Shown piece after piece: positions 1-11,934 of a stretch of 64,000 nt of DNA. The notes under the pieces were generated by a model. The model ran no database searches. It was given only the letters and a program-made list of their open reading frames with translations, and had not been told where the DNA came from. The DNA comes from Kuschelorhynchus macadamiae (taxonomy: Eukaryota; Arthropoda; Insecta; Coleoptera; Curculionidae): NCBI GenBank assembly GCA_030620095.1, contig JAUTXW010000356.1, positions 620,001 through 684,000 of the forward strand, read 5' to 3'. Made by a program: the position numbers and the translations under genes. Position 1 is the stretch's first letter. Each line of letters opens with the position of its first letter.

Positions 1-1198
<1,198 letters not shown>

Positions 1199-1983
1199 CC
1201 GGGTGTCAACGATATCGTTTTACACGATGCCATTCAATTGCTTTTTAGGTTAGGATTTTTTTATTTGGGTTAACGAAATATGGTATTAAGACACACATTT
1301 TTCATGAAAAAACAATTGAATATTACTGCCAGTTTTTCCGATATCAGAACCAAGTTAAGAATTTCAAATGGAACCCTGTATATTATTTTACATGGTTTGA
1401 TAGAGCTTAGAATTACCTTTTCAATGACATATCACACGTTATATTTTTTTTTAAAATGGCGGACCAGGAAGCGCTTTTTCAAAATTCAATATGGCGGTCG
1501 TTTCCCGATACCGATGAAATTTTTGTTTAACAAATTATTAAAATATTAAACAAAATCGGGTTTTCAATGGATTTTAATCAAATTTAAAATCAAATGTTTA
1601 ATTTATCACAAAATGGGATAAGTTTAATTTTTTCTCTAAAATGTGAACTTTTTCTTAAATTTTCTCAAAGATTTTAAATAGAAAGTCGTATTTATTAAAT
1701 ATTAGTATTAAAGTATATCTTATTAGCTACACGAAACCGCATAACAAGCCGTATTTTTGCTTTTTGTTTGAGAAAAAATTGACGAAACTCTGCCGATATA
1801 CATTTTTCGTAATACATAACATGAAACACACACACCCACACACACATATTATTAATCAGTAAATTTCGGAATATTTTTTATTGATAAGCAATTTTGTATT
1901 ATTTTGACATTTTATGATTTTTGCTGTCTTATTTTAGGAAATCGAGAAAAATTCACAAGTAGTATTAATTTTATTTTACCGCT
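1199..1983. repeat. Left long terminal inverted repeat of the mariner-type element
   Basis: Matches the reverse complement of 3527-4308 along nearly its whole length with scattered single-base and short indel differences, for example at a CA-rich stretch near 1825-1850. An 89-codon open frame within it (1280-1549) is mirrored in the other arm (3958-4227), so it reflects repeat structure and not a gene. Confidence 0.9.
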
Positions 1984-2035
1984 AGGCTTTCGGTTTTTCC
2001 GGAAATACCTAGACCTAAGTCAAGAAGTTTAAAAA

Positions 2036-2270
2036 GAACCCTGTATATTTTTTCACACAGTTTGATAGAACTTAGAATTCCCTTTACATTGACATATCAC
2101 AAGTTGATTTTTTTTTGAAATGGAGGAGCAGGAAGCTTTTGTTCAAAATTCAATATGGCGGCCATTTTCTAACACCGAAGATATTTTTGAATTATAGGTA
2201 GAAATAATAAACAAATATGGGGGTTTTTATTGGGTTTAATGCTAATTTAAAATCAAACTTTCACAATTAA
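2036..2270. repeat. Internal diverged duplication of the left-arm subterminal segment
   Basis: This stretch resembles 1370-1600 in the same orientation. Both contain CCCTGTATATT, then TTTGATAGA.CTTAGAATT, then CAAAATTCAATATGGCGG, then a poly-A/T rich tail. The copy here is clearly more diverged than the two arms are from each other, so it seems an older part of the element architecture. Confidence 0.7.
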
Positions 2271-2282
2271 TACAAAAGTCAC

Positions 2283-3329
2283 TCAATTAAATGTTCTATG
2301 CGCTTGTTCTTGGCATAGTGTAACTCTCTCAACATTTTCCGCGAGCAGGTTTCGTAAATGCTGTTCTGAGATACTCTCAACGGCTCGTCTTATTCTATTT
2401 TCTAACATTTCCAACGATATTACAGGAGTTGCATACACTTTTTCTTTCAGATGACCCCATATAGAAAAATCAAGCGGGGTTAGGTCAGGCGACCTCGCTG
2501 GCCATCGAATTGGTCCATTGGTTCCCAACCAGTTCTCACCAAATCGTTCATTCAAGTAATTTGCAACAATTCTTGAATTATGAGCAGGAGCGCCATCTTG
2601 TTGGTAAACTAGATCATCATTTTGCTGCAAATTATTTATAAAATGTTCAATTTCATTTTCGAGAAAGTCCAAATACATCTCGCCAGTTAAAGGCTGATGG
2701 AATAATATTGGACCAATAACGCTTAGTCCTACAACGCCTAACCAAACATTAACTCCAAAACGTTCCTGGAAGGCACCTTCTCTTACTAATCTTTGATTTT
2801 CCTTTGCCCAATAACGAAAATTATTTCTATTAAACATCCCTAGATTAGTAAACCTTGATTCGTCCGAAAAAATAATCTTATGATGAAACACGGGACTTAT
2901 TCTATAATTATCTAAAAACCAATTGCAATAAATAAGTCGTCTTTGGAAGTCATTTTCAAATAGGTGGTGGTGAATTTAATACTTAAACGATTTAAACCCG
3001 TGTTTCTTTAAAATTTTTCTGGCGCTTTCATGGGACGTATTGCACTGTTTGCCTAATTCACGAAGGGAAGCTATACGGTCATACTCGATGTACGCTAAAA
3101 CATTTGTTTCCACTTCTTCGCTTACTACGAAACCATCATTGCCATTAGCATGGACACCACCATTATTTTCATTTTTTAAATGTTGTACTAGCCAAGGATA
3201 ATATGCATGTGAAGGAGCGTCACGATTCGGAAAGCGTTCCTGGTATAATCTCTCTGTGTCCCTTGAATTTTTGCGACATTCCCCATAAATAAGGAGCATG
3301 TCAATTTGATGTTCTCTTGAATAAACCAT
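2283..3329 (-). pseudogene. Mariner/Tc1-like transposase, 348 codons, one internal stop
   Basis: Cut-and-paste transposase of the IS630/Tc1/mariner superfamily. The first 117 codons (3329-2979) form the N-terminal helix-turn-helix region (MVYSREHQIDMLLIYGEC...). The frame is broken by TAA at 2976-2978 and then continues in the same frame, through HHHLFENDFQRR, to the catalytic domain. The visible catalytic blocks are IIFSDESRF (first Asp), VYQQDGAPAHNS (second Asp) and RSPDLTPLDF (third Asp), with 36 residues between the second and third Asp by my count. No frameshift is needed. The N-terminus resembles the DUF4817-type helix-turn-helix found in insect transposases. Apart from that stop the gene looks intact, so the element may have lost activity recently. 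The exact mariner subfamily is not assigned. Confidence 0.88.
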
Positions 3330-3526
3330 AATATTTATTTTTAAAACTAACTAGAACCACTTCTCAGTGTAAAAATGTAATGAAAGTTATCAGAAATGTC
3401 GATACAAAACAGTACTTTTGACGTTTCTGGTTCAATCTAATGAAAATTATAATGGCATCCCTATGCAATTGTTTCCAAGGCCTACTTATCTTAGTTAAGT
3501 CATCTTTCATGTTACTGCACCGTATC

Positions 3527-4308
3527 TACCGGTAAAATAAAATTAATACTACTTGTAATTTTTTCTCGCTTTCCTAAAATAAGACAACAGTCATAAAATG
3601 TCAAAATAATACAAAATTACTTATCAATAAACAATAAAAAATATTCCAGGATTTTCTGATTAATAATATGTGTGTGTTTGTTTCATGTTATGTATTAGGA
3701 AAAATGTATATCGGCAAGGTTTTGTCAATTTTTTCTGAAACAAAAAGCAAAAATACGGCTTGTTATGCGGTTTCGTGTAGCTACTAAGATATACTTTAAT
3801 ACTAATATTTAATAAATACAACTTTCTATTTAAAATCTTTGAGAAAATTTAAGAAAAAGTTCACATTTTACAGAAAAAATTAAACTTATCCCATTTTGTG
3901 CTAAATTAAAAATTTGATTTTAAATTTGATTAAAATCCATTGAAAAACCGATTTTGTTTAATATTTTAATAATTTGTTAAACAAAAATTTCATCGGTATC
4001 GGGAAACGGCCGCCATATTGAATTTTGAAAAAGCGCTTCCTGGTCCGCCATTTTGAAAAAAAATATAACGTGTCATATGTCATTGAAAAGGTAATTCTAA
4101 GCTCTATCAAACTATGTAAAATAATATACAGGGTTCCATTTGAAATTCTTAACTTGGTTCTGATATCGGAAAAACTGGCAGTAATATTCAATTGTTTTTT
4201 CATGAAAAATATGTGTCTTAATACCATATTTCGTTAACCCAAATAAAAAAATCCTAACCTAAAAAGCAATTGAATGGCATCGTGTAAAACGATATCGTTG
4301 ACACCCGG
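3527..4308. repeat. Right long terminal inverted repeat of the mariner-type element
   Basis: Reverse complement of 1199-1983. The arm ends CGATATCGTTGACACCCGG followed by the TA duplication and the second (AT)n tract. The transposase start lies about 200 bp inside this arm, so the promoter for the transposase would be in or next to the arm. Confidence 0.9.
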
Positions 4309-4315
4309 TATATGC

Positions 4316-4318
<3 letters not shown>

Positions 4319-4387
<69 letters not shown>
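4319..4387. repeat. (AT)n microsatellite, about 70 bp
   Basis: Pure AT repeat directly right of the mariner-type element. TATGCTGAA occurs on both sides of the tract (4310-4318 and 4386-4394), which hints that the AT run expanded inside a short pre-existing sequence. Confidence 0.9.
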
Positions 4388-4390
<3 letters not shown>

Positions 4391-5515
4391 TGAAAATGGT
4401 ATCACCTGTCCCCGTAAGGAAGGTGGTCGAGCTCTCTCCAGATTCCTTTTCTTTGTGAAGGGGACTAAAACTATTTTATTAGGGTTGATAGCCATCTCTT
4501 CCCTCTCACACCATGTTAGTGTGGTACTTCCTGGAGAGTTGCTGAGATTTCCTCTTCAGCCTTTCTTTTACTATGATGACTAGATCATCGGCATATGCCT
4601 GCAGATCAACCTCCCACAACCAAACCAGGGTCAGTAGATTGTCCACCAGCAGTGACCACAGCAAAGGCAATAACACTCCTCACTGTCTCGTCCTGTAGAG
4701 ATGTTAGTATTTTTCTGTTTTCAAGCATTGCCTGTATCCAGCCACATATAAGGGGTTCTACCCCTCTTTCAGTAATTGCATCATAAAGTGAAACAGTTTC
4801 CGGCCCTTCAAACCATCCTTACTGTAACTAAGTTGTTTGCAGTCAGCCAATCGTTTCTGTGAGGTCGTTTGTATCGACCTACGAAATGGTAAGTTGACCG
4901 ACTATCCATTATCAAGCTACCTGGAAAGTGATGTTGTCCCATCTGGCCGTTTTAGCGATCCCAGTTCCTGAACAGGCTCCCTGGACAGAATCTTGTGAAC
5001 TCTGGCACTGGTGGGTATATCTGATATACCCTCACAGAATCTTTTCCACGACTCGGTTTTGATTTTCCTGATTGCTTTATTGTAATTTGTTAAAGCAGAT
5101 TTATATTCGTCCCAATCACCTGATATTTTAGCTCGATTGAAGAGTCTATGAATTTCTTTTCTTAATTTATTCAGATTATTGTTCCACCATGGTGTATTTC
5201 TATTGTCTTTTTTAACCTTCAGTGGACAGTTTTCGTGATATGATGGCGGTTGTAATTTGGTCCGTCACAAACTCTAGTTGTTCACGATTATTAATTGAGG
5301 CGCGTGGCAGAGATTGAGTTGTAGAGACGTTTTATAGCCATTTCAATCTGTGCTTCTTGCCACGCGGTATTTACCCTCAGGCTTGGGGCCTACTATAATA
5401 TTAAACCAGATGTGTCTATGATCTGAGCACGATGGTTCAGGTGACACCTTCCAGTCAGAAATTTTATTGCTAATAAAGTTGGTACTAATTGTTAAATCGA
5501 GAATCTCTTTCCTCA
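4388..5515 (-). mobile_element. R1-clade LINE fragment, minus strand
   Basis: Minus-strand pieces match the R1 clade of non-LTR retrotransposons in order. At about 5400-5515 there is an endonuclease end, DWKVSPEPSCSDHRHIWF (SDH motif). Next comes a linker typical of R1, NTPWWNNNLNKLRKEIHRL at about 5150-5200, followed by SWKRFCEGI. Last is a reverse transcriptase part, PLLWSLLVDNLL and AYADDLVII (YADD catalytic pair) at about 4570-4680, then AINPNKIVLVPFTKKR at about 4440-4500. Deletions have fused distant parts and frames are broken. R1 clade members often target rDNA; no rDNA is visible here. It ends at the (AT)n tract. Confidence 0.8.
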
Positions 5516-7020
5516 ACATATATCAAATATCAGTTCCAGAGATATCATAATCCTTATGCCACGGATTTATCAGCAACTCATAAGTGCAAGTGCAACTTTG
5601 AACAAAGTAAAGTTGTCCAAAAAGTTTTCCTGGAAATAAAAAACATGCAGGAGGGAGTGATATCCCAGCTCCAGGTGCAGGTGCCAGAGCTTTGCGATGA
5701 GGTTCAGAAACTTTAAAATCAACAGCGGTTACCCTCTTCTGCTCATATACAGTCACAGTCTGTAGTATTATAAGCCAGTCTTAGTTCATCATGCTTTTCA
5801 ATGCAAGAGAAACCTCATCTAAAGATATTCAGATAAGAGTTAAACATGATAATGATGAAGTCATGGGTGTTTTAGAAGTGAATCCTGGTCCATTTAAAAC
5901 TATCCATTTAGGAAGCCCTATAAATTCTAAGCCTCATCCTCTAAATGTGATGTTTTCAGACTCTGGTAGGGTGGCATCATGTCTTAAGAATAAGCACAAG
6001 CTGAAAGATCTAGATGTAAATCTGTGTCTGGTTCTTACAAATTCTCAAAGGGGATATTTAAATGATGTCTATAAGGAATTAAACGATAAACTAGTAGGCG
6101 GTGAAAGACTTGGTTATCAGATACAGATTTGGTGTTCCTTATATCACTTCTACAAAAAATTATTAAATGTTTATTTTCAAAATATTAGTTGCATACATAG
6201 TAGACTGGTTGAACTTAGAGCAATTAATTTGCGCAATTATGACATTTTAATGTTTATAGAAACTGGTTCAACTTATACTGATGCGATAAGAGCTCAACCA
6301 CTAGCAGGTGGAGAATCGATTGCTACTCCACAGCATTTCTGCCTGTACATTTCTTGTGATATTAAATATATTCTGAGCACTGCTTACATTCTCCCTAAGT
6401 CACATAATGTGGCATTTGAATCACATTGCGAGACAGTAGAGTGTCTGGTTGACAGTTATCTAGTGTCATTTTATTCTGGTCAGTGACTAGAATATGCCTG
6501 ATGCGATTTGATCCCATTCTGGATCCTTGGTTGACTGCCATACTTCCTCTCCTGCTCCTATTATAGATAACTGTTTTTATTTTTAAAATTTATTTCAATT
6601 AAACAAATTTCCTAACACCAACAGTATATATCTCAATCTAATATTCTCAAATGTTACTAATTTGAATTTAAGCATTGCACTGAATAAAATAATGAATGAT
6701 AGTGTTCATCATATTTCATATAACAGAGAAGTGCCAATTAGTTTAGGGCGTGAACTTAAGAATAACCAAAGGTACTATAATTTCAGTAATACCAATCTTG
6801 CTGGTTTAAACAACTTTTTAACATCTTCAAACTGGGATTCTATATAATATCATAGTGATCCAAACATTGTGCCAAAGTTTTTATGACTATCTTTATGAAG
6901 CCTTCAAAATATTTGTACTAGTTAAAATAATTAAAAGTGCCAGGTTTTCATTGTGGTTCTTTCAAGAACTAAAAACAACAATTATAGAGAAGAAAATAAT
7001 ATCATTCTTAGGGATCTGAA
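5516..7020 (+). mobile_element. LINE remnant with ORF1 end, endonuclease start and linker
   Basis: Three parts appear in the correct 5' to 3' order on the + strand. (1) 5520-6130 carries an ORF1-like nucleic acid binding protein, including KPHPLNVMFSDSGRVASC and LVLTNSQRGYLNDVYKEL, a pattern common in CR1/Jockey ORF1. (2) 6165-6300 is the start of the endonuclease (NVYFQNISCIHSRLVEL...NYDILMFIET). (3) 6660-7000 is the EN-RT linker, with YYNFSNTNLAGLNNFL and FSLWFFQELKTTIIEKK. The core endonuclease and all of the reverse transcriptase are missing. The 231-codon open frame at 5791-6486 spans parts 1 and 2. It is a decayed, internally deleted copy. Confidence 0.7.
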
Positions 7021-8774
7021 TCTCCCTTTCTGTGGATACATGAATAAACCATGAACTTGCATACTTTTTAAATATTTATTGGACAGATACAGTCAGGAAA
7101 CCATTTTGAATAAAAACATTATTATGTTTTCCCAATAAATTAATACAAATAGAGTATTTAAAACCGAATTATCAATTAAATAAACTAACACATATTCAAT
7201 TATATTTTTAAATAAATATATATGAAAAATATTTAGTAAAACTAATTTTATAAACAGATCCATATCTTCCAAAAAAAAACTATTTTGCTCTACTTGTACA
7301 TATTTAGCCCTTAACAATACCTACAATTTGATATATAACTTAAATAATTTGAGCCTATAGTTATATATATATATATATAATATGGGCCTTGACAATTTCA
7401 ACTAGTAAACCCTGTATAGGTAAGAAAATGTATACTAGAGAATTCATAAAACTATAACAACAGCATACATACCACCATAATCCAGCAACAGAAGTAGCCA
7501 CCAGGTAAGTCTCACTAGTGAGATAACTTATACATTTTGTCAACAGTCGTCTAGCAGTCGCTCACAGTCAGTGGTAGTCACTACCATTCTGAGGCAACCT
7601 GTGGAATTCATGGGCAGTTGCTAAAATTCGTCGGCTTTCGCCTCGCAATTAGTGGACAGTTGTCGCAGTCATGTAATATTTAACAACTTTTAAATACATT
7701 AAATCTCATCAAAGATCAGCGTTTTTTGGCTTAATTTGCTCCCTTTTATTAATTTGAACCATTTATCGTCATATATTTAATAGGGGTACTTAGTTCTTTT
7801 AAAAATTTATGAAAAAGGCAAATCCAAAGAGTTGTAACTCCCGTAAAGCATTTTCGACCTTGAGAACACCAATCAGGGCTTAAACCTGATTCAAAGAATG
7901 ACCGAATAGTCAAGTTTTCCAGCGAAGGGTTTGCATGCCGCATTTTCTGTTTCTTATTATGTTTGAAGTCTGACTTCCCTCTTTAATGAATTATTAAGAG
8001 GTGTGTTTTTAACAGATTTTATTCAGTATCAAATTGTGTATTGGATTAATAATATATATATAATTGGTATTGCATATTACTTTCATAAAAAGCGTAAATT
8101 ATCTTCTAATTCTTATTTTCGCGGTTCTTCTCCAGTCACGTCTTCCGATGAATGTTTTCTGCTATGATAAATGATTTATTAGCTGATTTCATAAAAAGAA
8201 TGTTCTATTTACAACTTGTATGTATTTCTGCATTCCGCGCTTTTCTTTGCAACTGTTGTACCAATATGAATGTCATTCCACCATGTTGTAGAACCATATT
8301 AAAAGGTAGTTTTATACAAAAAAAATGCTCCATAATATATAAGGCACATGCTCAGTAATTAAAAATGTGTGGAAAATGAAGAAAAACCATAAAATGTCTT
8401 TAACTCATTTGTATGGACACACTACTACATAACAATAATAAATAAAGATATTGTCTTAATGAATATAAAAAAAGGCAATATATAATAAAATAAAATGCAA
8501 TTTAGTTTTTGCACTACCCTACTACTACAATTGTTGAATGTAGTTAAAAAATAGTGGAGAATGAAAAAGTTGGTATCTATAAAAATTAAAAAAATCAAAT
8601 ACATAAAAATAAAAATACAATAAAAACAAAATTAAATTAAATACAAATTGAGAAATCAAAACCGATTTCAAAAAAAAATCTGAACATATTTGTCGTTGAT
8701 ATAGTCAAGAAATAGTGCAGAAAATATCAGTTTATAAAAATAAAATATAAATATAAAATAAAAGCAAGCATAAG
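7021..8774. other. No gene recognised
   Basis: AT-rich sequence without a reading frame I can relate to a protein family. It contains short AT runs (7363-7380, 8052-8062) and poly-A rich stretches at 8580-8760. A 64-codon minus frame at 7749-7943 shows no motif and no splice context, so I do not call it. Confidence 0.5.
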
Positions 8775-9975
8775 CAAGTGTTTTGTGACTTATCGAAAAC
8801 TTTTGATTGCGTGAGTCATGATATACTGCTGCATAAGCTTCAATGCTATACTTGAAGGGAAGGAGTCAAAGAGTATTTGTGGGTGCCATATCTTCGAAGA
8901 GTCGTATAAATGAATGGGTTGTGACTTGTGCCACAGTACTTGGACCAGTACTATTTCTTCTATACCTAAATGATTTGTCAACTATCGATATTAAAGGTAA
9001 ATTTACGTTATTTGCCGATGATACCACCATATTGTGGCACTCCAGAAATGTTGATGCATTGGCTAATATTATTGACTCAGATTAAATAAAAAAAAAATGG
9101 TTTGATTCGAATCTGCTGTTATTGAATCTTAGTAAAATTAATGTAATTAGTTTTAAATGTGATGTGGATGGTTTGGTTATTGGTGATTCCCCACTGGAAA
9201 AATCTTAAGATAACAGACTACGTTTTGAAAATGATATTGTGCAATTAAGTAAAAAAATAACTTCTGGTTGTTATGCGGTTAAGGTTATTGTAAATGAACT
9301 TGGAACTAACATAGGGAAAACAGTCTATCATGCCTTCATAGAATCTCACTTAAGATATGGCATTGCGTTTTGGGGTGTGTCTAATCTGAACCTATTAAAT
9401 CTTATATTTGTCTTACAAAAGCGAGCGATAAGATACATTTGTAAAACTTAACCTAGGGATTCTTGCAGACCATTATTTGTACAAAAAAAGTTCTAACACT
9501 GTTTTCACTGTTTATACTCGAAACCGTTTGTCTAATTTTTAAATAACGTCATAAGTTTGCGGTTACCAACTCAACCACTCACCAATATCACACTCACCAG
9601 CGGCATAACTTGCCACTTCCAATTCTATCAAGCACTCTTACAAAAAAATCAGTTATTTATGATGGCCTAAAGACTTTTAATCACTTACCAGTGAGGTTAA
9701 AGGGTCTCCAATCCCCAATATTTTTAAAAAATGTAAAAAAACTACTGACAAGTAGAATAGAAGACTATAACAAGCTTATTATAGTCTTGACAAATACTTT
9801 TCCAGCTCAGTTTGACATGCATTGATCCTTATTTGTTTGTACTGACTTTTCTGAGGAGAAGGGAAATGATCTGTTTTTATTGTATATGTATATGTATGTC
9901 TGTATATGTATGCATGTATGTATGTGTGTATGTATGTATGTATGTGTGTATGTATGTATTTTTATATATATATAG
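8775..9975 (+). mobile_element. LINE reverse transcriptase and 3' end remnant
   Basis: The + strand encodes broken pieces of a CR1/Jockey-type reverse transcriptase. CDLSKTFDCVSHDILLHKL (palm Asp) is followed by VLGPVLFLLYLNDLS and LFADDTTILW (F/YADD). After that come HLRYGIAFWGVSN and KRAIRYICKT, and finally GLKTFNHLPVRLKGL, the usual C-terminal block. Several stops interrupt it. It ends in a TATG/TGTA simple repeat that is probably the LINE's 3' tail. Confidence 0.75.
9878..9975. repeat. (TATG/TGTA)n simple repeat
   Basis: About 95 bp of four-base repeats with variants TATG, TGTG and TGTC, ending in a short AT run. Its position directly after the LINE C-terminal coding block makes it a likely 3' tail expansion. 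Confidence 0.85.
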
Positions 9976-10499
9976 ATTCATTCCATTCATTTCCTAACAA
10001 AAAAAACAATGTTTTAGATATGTTTTTAAGTTTTAAAATGACATGTTTTGTGGGACGTTTGAAAAAACTAATAAATATTATTATTTGTTGATATTGCCAA
10101 AAAAAAAATTTGCAAGTAAATTTAAAAGGGCTAATGGACTGACAAATTTGGTAACATATCTTATACAGGCAAATATCAGGGTTTACTGGGAGGCTCTATT
10201 TAAAATCAGTGCATAATATGTTACACGAATAATTTATTTATCTCCAAATTAAGAACTTAAACAAAATATATTCACATCATATTGTTGAAACGTTAGTCAA
10301 CGACACTATGGAAATTGTGTCAGCGAGATACTTCAAAAAAGGACCTCTGAACAAAACTATATAAATTAGGGATAATATGGAGAAAAATTATTTTATATTG
10401 AACTGAATTCATATGACCATGAAATTTTATGAAATCAAATTATAAATGGTAATATAAGAGGTGAAATTAGATTAAAATTAAATAATAAAAATTAAAATT

Positions 10500-11570
10500 T
10501 GTCCGTCAAATAGCAATTTTCCAATCTGGTTTTGTCATGAACTTAAAACTTTAATATTTGAGAAAAAAAATTGCTCACAAAAAGTATAAGCAAAACAGTG
10601 ATGCTGATTATAATTCCATTTATTTATTGTGCAGACAATGTTCATCACTAACAAAACAATGTTTTGATTATTATATAACAAATGCTAAAAGTCTATTATA
10701 CTATCCTAAATATTTTTGGAACTTTATTCAATTTCAGACCAGTCATGGTTCTATTCCTGGGAATTAATTTGGATTTCAGATCCAGAAGGGCCCATATTGG
10801 AGACAGGAAAACTTATCTAAGCTCAACATAAGTAAGGGCATGGGCATTGGTGGTATATATTTTCCAAATTCCTTAGTTCTGGAATGTTCCCTGATAGCTG
10901 AAAGTTATGATATGTTTCTGTTATCCTTAAATCTGAAAACAAGAATGACAAAACGGCTTACAGACCGATAAGTATTCTCTCAGCTATGCCAAAACTATTT
11001 GAGAACTGTATTGAAAATGTCCTGACAACAACATGGCTTTACATCCGGTCAATCTGGCAATACTAACCTGTTTCTGATTGTTAATTTTATAAATAATTGC
11101 TTTAGAGGTCTGTGAAACTCACATGCCACACTACTTTCAAAAATGGCCAGTTAGGGAATCTCAGAAAACCTATTCTCGTGGATTGCTTCATATTTATCAG
11201 ATAGAAAATCTAAAACTATTATATACAGCTCTTGTATATCTATCTTAGAATTCTCAAACATAATTTGGTCGCCATATTACCACATGCTTTCAAATAGATT
11301 AGAAAATATGCAACATAAATTTATTAAATATGCAAAATATAAACTTTTTTATAATAGAATCAATCTTGATGAGCACCAAACTATGTCCTACTTAGATTTA
11401 GCCTTACTTGTCCTTAGAAGGGGTATTATGATGTATGTTTTGCCTTTAAAACAATTTAATTAAAAGTCCAAAGTGCCTTAAAGCATTTCCAATTCATATA
11501 GCTAGCTATCATACTCATAATCAAACCCTTCTACATATACCAAATTGTCAAGCATGGTATTTGTTGTTTA
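10500..11570 (+). mobile_element. LINE remnant, linker to reverse transcriptase C-terminus
   Basis: A second decayed + strand LINE. The EN-RT linker (FPIWFCHELKTLIFEKKIAH, then YFWNFIQFQTS) lies at 10520-10760. A reverse transcriptase block with KTAYRPISILSAMPKLFEN is at about 10950-11010. A thumb-like block with SWIASYLSDRKSKTI is at about 11170-11220. A C-terminal block with LEFSNIIWSPYY and MQHKFIKYAKY is at about 11245-11340. The YADD block is deleted or unreadable. It belongs to the CR1/Jockey group and does not overlap the previous LINE. Confidence 0.7.
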
Positions 11571-11886
11571 GTCCTGTAAATAGAGTACCTAACAGCTACT
11601 ATAAATAATTTTTACATGCAGTTGGATTTTTTTTAATATAGTAGACAATAAATTCAAGCATATGGTCAAATGAAGTATTTTAAGTTAGTCTAAAATAATT
11701 TTAAACTATAACCCCCATATTCACTAAAAAGGTTTAAGAGTTAGACCAGGTCTAGTTGCCATGGTACTTAAAACACTTAGTTTGCCAGTTATGTTTCGCC
11801 TATGACACTGTCATTTTGTAATTGACATTTAGAAAAATTATTTGTTCAATTGTTAAAAAGGTCACCTTAAACCTACAACTGTCAAG

Positions 11887-11934
11887 TTAGACCAGGGGTG
11901 CGATTTTGCACTTATCATTTCGTTAGTTAACGAA
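11887..11934. repeat. Left 48-bp terminal inverted repeat of a ~19 kb region
   Basis: Starts TTAGACCAGGGGTGCGATTT and ends in a hairpin TTCGTTA-GT-TAACGAA. The reverse complement occurs at 27931-27948 joined to 30863-30896 after removing a LINE inserted between them; 47 of 48 positions agree by eye. A related sequence, TTCACTAAA followed by AAGGTTTAA and TTAGACCAGG, lies further out at 11719-11750 and also has a counterpart outside the right copy (about 30897-30920). Confidence 0.8.

Larger units (their letters stand above)
1199..4308 (-). mobile_element. Mariner/Tc1-superfamily DNA transposon with very long inverted repeats
   Basis: A 3110-bp element beginning CCGGGTGTCAACGATATCG and ending in the reverse complement, flanked by TA on both sides (1197-1198 and 4309-4310). 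This is the target duplication of IS630/Tc1/mariner elements. The terminal repeats are about 785 bp each, far longer than the ~30 bp of classical mariners, and are near-identical. The single minus-strand transposase gene occupies the middle. The high arm identity and single stop codon suggest a recent insertion. A diverged copy of part of the left arm (roughly 1370-1600) recurs just inside it at 2036-2270. Confidence 0.9.

Noticed and set aside
1280..1549. 89-codon + frame, mirrored at 3958-4227 on the minus strand
   Set aside because: It lies wholly inside the long inverted repeat, so the mirror is expected. It shows no protein motif.
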